DNA of 18,515 nucleotides from JBMYYE01 sp049609065 (GTDB taxonomy: Bacteria > Pseudomonadota > Alphaproteobacteria > Rhodobacterales > Rhodobacteraceae): assembly GCA_049609065.1 (NCBI GenBank), contig JBMYYE010000044.1:1-18515 (forward strand). The letters are read 5' to 3'. Made by a program: the position numbers and the translations under genes. Within the stretch, counting starts at the first letter, position 1, and every line of letters starts with the position of its first letter. The notes below the pieces were generated by a model. That model was given only the letters and a program-made list of their open reading frames with translations, did not search any database and was not told the DNA's origin. Below, piece by piece: positions 15,047-18,515 of the stretch.

Positions 15047-15859
15047 ATGAGACTTCTATTTTTAGGTGATGTGGTCGGGCGCGCGGGGCGCGCTGCGATT
15101 AAGAACAATATTAAACGGCTTCGTGATGAATGGCGCTTGGATTTCATTGTGGTGAACGGTGAAAACGCGTCTTCGGGTCATGGGCTTAATGCAAAACACG
15201 CCAAAGAGTTTTTGGATGTCGGGGTGGATTGTATCACCCTTGGCGATCATGCCTTTGATCAACGCGATATGTTGACGTTTATTGAACAAGAACCGCGCAT
15301 CATTCGGCCGATGAACTTTGCCAAAACCGCACCTGGCAAAGGGTTTCGCGTCTTTTCCGCACCAGGTGGGCGCAAAGTGTTGGTGGCACAAGTATTAGGC
15401 CAAGTGTTCATGAAACGCGCGTTTGATGATCCGTTTTCTGCGGTGGATCAGGTGCTGCGCACTCATGCTTTAGGCAGCCGTGTGAACGCGAGCCTCATCG
15501 ATGTGCATTGTGAAGCGACCTCAGAAAAAATGGGCATGGGGCATTTTTGTGATGGCCGCGCCTCAGTTGTTGTTGGCACGCATACCCATGTGCCAACGGG
15601 GGATGCGCAAATTTTACCAGCAGGTACGGCGTTTCAATCGGATGCAGGCATGTGCGGCGATTATAATTCCGTGATTGGCATGGAGAAAACCGAACCCCTG
15701 CGCCGATTTGTGACGGGAATGGTCAAAGGCCGCTTTTCGCCCGCAGAAGGCGAAGCAACCCTATCGGGCCTTTATGTGGAAACCGATGATCGCACCGGCA
15801 AAGCCACCCGTGTGAAGATGATCCGTCAGGGTGGCCGCCTCGAAGAAAGCGCACCTTAA
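15047..15859 (+). CDS. YmdB-like metallophosphoesterase (TIGR00282 type)
   Basis: A 270-residue phosphoesterase of the YmdB family; Bacillus subtilis YmdB hydrolyses cyclic nucleotides and affects biofilm and motility decisions. The substrate here is unknown. Metal-site positions: Asp8 (LFLGDVVGRAG), Glu39-Asn40 (VNGENASSGHG), His68 (LGDHAFDQ), His154 (DVHCEATSEKMGMGHFCDGRAS), His179 and His181 (GTHTHVPTGD). Position 67, where the family normally has Asn (GNH), is Asp here. ATG 15047 has only a weak ribosome binding site, so translation may depend on coupling to the cyclo-ligase 24 nt upstream. The stop overlaps the next start (TAATG). Confidence 0.93.
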   Translation: MRLLFLGDVVGRAGRAAIKNNIKRLRDEWRLDFIVVNGENASSGHGLNAKHAKEFLDVGVDCITLGDHAFDQRDMLTFIEQEPRIIRPMNFAKTAPGKGFRVFSAPGGRKVLVAQVLGQVFMKRAFDDPFSAVDQVLRTHALGSRVNASLIDVHCEATSEKMGMGHFCDGRASVVVGTHTHVPTGDAQILPAGTAFQSDAGMCGDYNSVIGMEKTEPLRRFVTGMVKGRFSPAEGEATLSGLYVETDDRTGKATRVKMIRQGGRLEESAP

Positions 15860-16755
15860 TGGATCAGCTAAAATCCGGAAAAGCGATGTTTATCGTTGCG
15901 CTTTTGGTCTTTGGGATGTTTTGGGGCACATCGGTTCCCCTCAATAAAATGATTGTCGAAACGGGGTATCGCCACTTTGGGATCTTGTTTTGGCAAATGA
16001 CGATTAGCTTTGGTTTTCTCTCTGGAATTATCCTTTTGGCGGGGGGCAAGCCGCGGATCGAACTGCGTCACTGGCGGGTCTATCTTGCGCTTGCGGCGCT
16101 TGGCACGGTGTTGCCAAACATTGCGACCTATGCTGCGGCCCCGCATCTCCAAGGTGGGGTGATGGCCGTGTTGATTTCCCTCGTTCCGATGTTTGCCTTT
16201 CCGATGGCTGTGGCTCTTAAAATGGAGCAGTTTTCGTGGCGCCGTTTTATTGGGCTTCTGGTGGGGCTCACGGCCGTTGTCGTATTGATGGCCCCTGAAA
16301 TATCGAGCGCAGAGGATACAAAACTGGTCTTCATCCTCCTTGCTATGGTGCCTGCTGCATTTTATGCGATGGAGGGAAACTATGTGGCCAAATTGGGGAT
16401 CGCGGATTTGCGTCCGATTGAGGCGCTGCTCGGTGCGAGCCTTCTTGGCGCGGCCGTGAGCCTGCCTTTGGCCCTCATGACGGGGGAATTTATTTCGCCC
16501 ATTGGCCCGTATGTGCGGGCGGATTATGCGCTGGTTGCGGCCTCGATGATCAACGTTCTGATCTATGTGGGGTATGTATGGCTCGTCGGGCAGGCGGGGG
16601 CGGTTTTCGCCTCACAGGTTGCCTATCTCGTGACAATTTCGGGTGTGATTTGGTCGATTGTCCTTTTGGGGGAACGCTATTCTGGTGAATTGTGGATCGC
16701 GCTTTCTTTGGTGCTTGTTGGGGTGTTCCTCGTCCAGCCCAGAGACGAAACCTAA
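15859..16755 (+). CDS. EamA/DMT family transporter
   Basis: A 298-residue inner membrane protein with about ten helices in two homologous EamA halves: the first from GMFWGTSVPLNKMIVETG to about residue 145, the second from KLVFILLAMVPAAFYAMEGNYVAKL. Drug/metabolite superfamily members export or import amino acids, sugars or other small molecules; the substrate cannot be read from sequence. A glutamate (GERYSGELW) in the last-but-one loop is typical. The start ATG overlaps the stop of the YmdB-like gene by one base (TAATG), so the two are translated together. Confidence 0.92.
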   Translation: MDQLKSGKAMFIVALLVFGMFWGTSVPLNKMIVETGYRHFGILFWQMTISFGFLSGIILLAGGKPRIELRHWRVYLALAALGTVLPNIATYAAAPHLQGGVMAVLISLVPMFAFPMAVALKMEQFSWRRFIGLLVGLTAVVVLMAPEISSAEDTKLVFILLAMVPAAFYAMEGNYVAKLGIADLRPIEALLGASLLGAAVSLPLALMTGEFISPIGPYVRADYALVAASMINVLIYVGYVWLVGQAGAVFASQVAYLVTISGVIWSIVLLGERYSGELWIALSLVLVGVFLVQPRDET

Positions 16756-16842
16756 GACGCCGTTTCGCCCCGCTACAAGATCACGCATTGCCCTTTCATG
16801 GTGGCTATTGCATTCTTGGGGTAACGAAGAACAAGGTAAGCT

Positions 16843-18515
16843 ATGGACTTTTTTACATTTTCCCCAACCGTTGAGGCCGTCATCTGTTTGATGGTTGTCG
16901 CAGGCATGTTTGTGTTGTTTTTGCGCGAAAGCTACCCGACCGAAGTGGTGGCAATTGGCGGCATGGCCGTGTTGCTTGGGCTGGGGTTGTTGCCATATGA
17001 AGATGCGCTATCGGTGTTGTCGAACCCTGCGCCTTGGACGATTGCGGCGATGTTTATCGTCATGGGCGCTTTGGTGCGTACGGGCGCCTTGGAATGGTTT
17101 ACGATCCAAGCGGAAAAGAAGGCCGAAACTAACCCGCATCTCGCGATTGCGGCGCTTATGGTATTTGTTGTGGCCGCCTCTGCGATTGTGTCCAACACGC
17201 CCGTTGTGGTTGTGATGATCCCTGTCTTTGTTCAGATCGCCAATAAAATTGGGGTGTCTGCGTCCAAAATGCTAATCCCGTTGTCCTATGCCGCGATTTT
17301 GGGCGGGACGCTCACGTTGATTGGGACGTCGACCAACCTTCTCGTGGATGGGGTGGCACGCGCCAATGGTATGGATGCCTTTTCCATTTTTGAGGTCACG
17401 CCTCTTGGCATTATTCTTGTTATCTATGGCATGTTTTATCTGCGGTTTGTCGCGCCAAAATTGCTCCCTGATCGTGATAGCATGGCATCGTTATTGGGCA
17501 ATCAATCGAAGAAAAAATTCTTTGCCGAAGCAGCCATTCCGCCAGAAAGCAACCTCATCGGGCGTGAAGTCACCTCAGTGCAGCTGTTTAAACGCGAAGG
17601 CGTGCGTTTGGTGGATGTGGTGCGCGGTGATACATCGTTGCGTCGGAATCTAAAAGACGTGACGCTTGCGGTCGGGGACCGCGTGGTGTTGCGCACGGAA
17701 ATGACAGAGTTGCTCTCGCTACAAAGCAACAAAAGCCTCAAGCGTGTGGACCAACTTTCTGCTGTTGAAACATCAACGGTTGAGGTGTTGATCACGCCTG
17801 GCTGCCGGATGATTGGGCGTGCGCTTGGATCTTTGCGGTTGCGGCGGCGCTATGGTGTTTACACATTGGCGGTGCATCGGCGAAATCAAAACATTGGCCG
17901 TCAGTTGGATGACTTGGTGGTGCGCGTCGGGGACACGCTTTTGCTTGAGGGCGCGCCTGAGGATATTCAGCGTTTGGCTGTGGATATGAATATGGTGGAT
18001 GTTTCGCACCCAACTGCGCGTGCCTTTCGCCGTGGTCATGCGCCAATTGCGATCCTTGCGCTTTTGGGTATCGTTGGCCTAGCAGCCTTTGGGGTGGCAC
18101 CGATTTTCTTTCTATCGATTTTGGCTGTGGCTGCGATTTTCCTTACACGCTGTATCGACGCGGATGAGGCCTTTTCCTTCATCGATGGGCGATTATTGGC
18201 GTTGATTTTCTCAATGTTGGCCATTGGCGCCGCGTTGGAAGCAACAGGGGCCGTGGCCTTAATCGTTGAGGCCATCGCGCCATTGCTTGGGAGGCTCCCG
18301 CCATTTTTGATCGTGTGGGCGATTTACCTTTTGACCTCGATTTTGACAGAACTCGTATCAAACAATGCGGTGGCTGTGGTGGTGACCCCCATCGCGATCG
18401 GGTTGGCGAGCGCCCTTGGCATTGATGCCCGGCCTTTGGTTGTCGCGGTTATGGTGGCCGCATCGGCGAGTTTCGCAACCCCAATTGGCTATCAGACCAA
18501 CATGCTGGTCTATGG
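16843..18515 (+). CDS. SLC13-type (DASS) permease with two TrkA-C domains, 3'-truncated
   Basis: The frame is open from ATG 16843 to the window end (557 codons, no stop). AAGGTAAG lies just before the start. The product is a cation-coupled carrier or related permease. Its N-terminal half has about five helices with the SNT motif (SNTPVVVVMIP, 117-119) and GTSTN (161-165), the usual Na+/substrate hairpin. Two soluble TrkA-C (RCK_C) domains follow (about 225-292 and 313-385). The C-terminal half has the matching SNN (506-508) and SFATPIGYQTN (543-553). Such proteins with internal RCK_C are often annotated as sulfur- or citrate-type carriers; the substrate is unknown. Compared with relatives near 590 residues, about 35 residues are missing. 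It follows the EamA gene by 87 nt, a stretch without clear promoter or terminator. Confidence 0.92.
   Translation, partial: MDFFTFSPTVEAVICLMVVAGMFVLFLRESYPTEVVAIGGMAVLLGLGLLPYEDALSVLSNPAPWTIAAMFIVMGALVRTGALEWFTIQAEKKAETNPHLAIAALMVFVVAASAIVSNTPVVVVMIPVFVQIANKIGVSASKMLIPLSYAAILGGTLTLIGTSTNLLVDGVARANGMDAFSIFEVTPLGIILVIYGMFYLRFVAPKLLPDRDSMASLLGNQSKKKFFAEAAIPPESNLIGREVTSVQLFKREGVRLVDVVRGDTSLRRNLKDVTLAVGDRVVLRTEMTELLSLQSNKSLKRVDQLSAVETSTVEVLITPGCRMIGRALGSLRLRRRYGVYTLAVHRRNQNIGRQLDDLVVRVGDTLLLEGAPEDIQRLAVDMNMVDVSHPTARAFRRGHAPIAILALLGIVGLAAFGVAPIFFLSILAVAAIFLTRCIDADEAFSFIDGRLLALIFSMLAIGAALEATGAVALIVEAIAPLLGRLPPFLIVWAIYLLTSILTELVSNNAVAVVVTPIAIGLASALGIDARPLVVAVMVAASASFATPIGYQTNMLVY

Noticed and set aside
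1..18515. Mobile element, CRISPR array, prophage, toxin-antitoxin or defence island
   Set aside because: No transposase, integrase, long terminal repeats, regularly spaced repeats or small toxin pairs were seen; gene content and codon use are uniform housekeeping.

Overview
The window reads as an ordinary housekeeping stretch of an alphaproteobacterial chromosome, most likely Rhodobacterales (Roseobacter-like). This rests on the gene set and on familiar protein sequences: zinc-free 55-residue L33, QueG, a small DUF1127 protein, a Pa0142-type 8-oxoguanine deaminase, and a cyclo-ligase/YmdB-like pair. Base composition is moderate and codon use looks even throughout. I see no insertion sequence, prophage, CRISPR array, tRNA or rRNA. 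Coding density is very high and no gap between genes exceeds 300 bases. The placement is by protein resemblance only, since no search could be run.

Layout. Bases 1-5700 (+): the 3' two-thirds of gltB, closed by a clear terminator, then mtgA, a glutathione S-transferase overlapping queG by 4 nt, and rpmG with its own promoter and a bidirectional terminator. Bases 5762-7352 (-): a MAPEG-family membrane protein, a Bax inhibitor-1/YccA protein and a DUF1127 small protein, each apparently followed by a hairpin. Divergent from DUF1127 is a LysR regulator (+, 7458-8312). It meets a zinc-free quinone oxidoreductase (-) tail to tail with overlapping stop codons. Bases 9436-11654 (+): a HisN-like phosphatase and an 8-oxoguanine deaminase. 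The latter meets guanine deaminase guaD (-, 11651-12937) tail to tail, again with overlapping stops. Bases 13070-18515 (+): a tight run of mgtE, 5-formyltetrahydrofolate cyclo-ligase, a YmdB-like metallophosphoesterase and an EamA transporter, then an SLC13-type carrier with internal TrkA-C domains that runs off the right end.

Functional themes. Ammonia assimilation (gltB); cell wall synthesis (mtgA); tRNA and ribosome maintenance (queG, rpmG); detoxification and redox (GST, MAPEG, quinone oxidoreductase); purine base deamination (two adjacent amidohydrolases for oxidised and normal guanine); one-carbon metabolism; Mg2+ and solute transport.

I did not find a convincing new multi-gene system. 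The most interesting signals are non-coding: a perfect dyad over the lysR -35 box; a structured region after the DUF1127 gene that could yield a small RNA; a 14-bp perfect palindrome between guaD and mgtE; and a hairpin holding the Shine-Dalgarno of the 8-oxoguanine deaminase gene.
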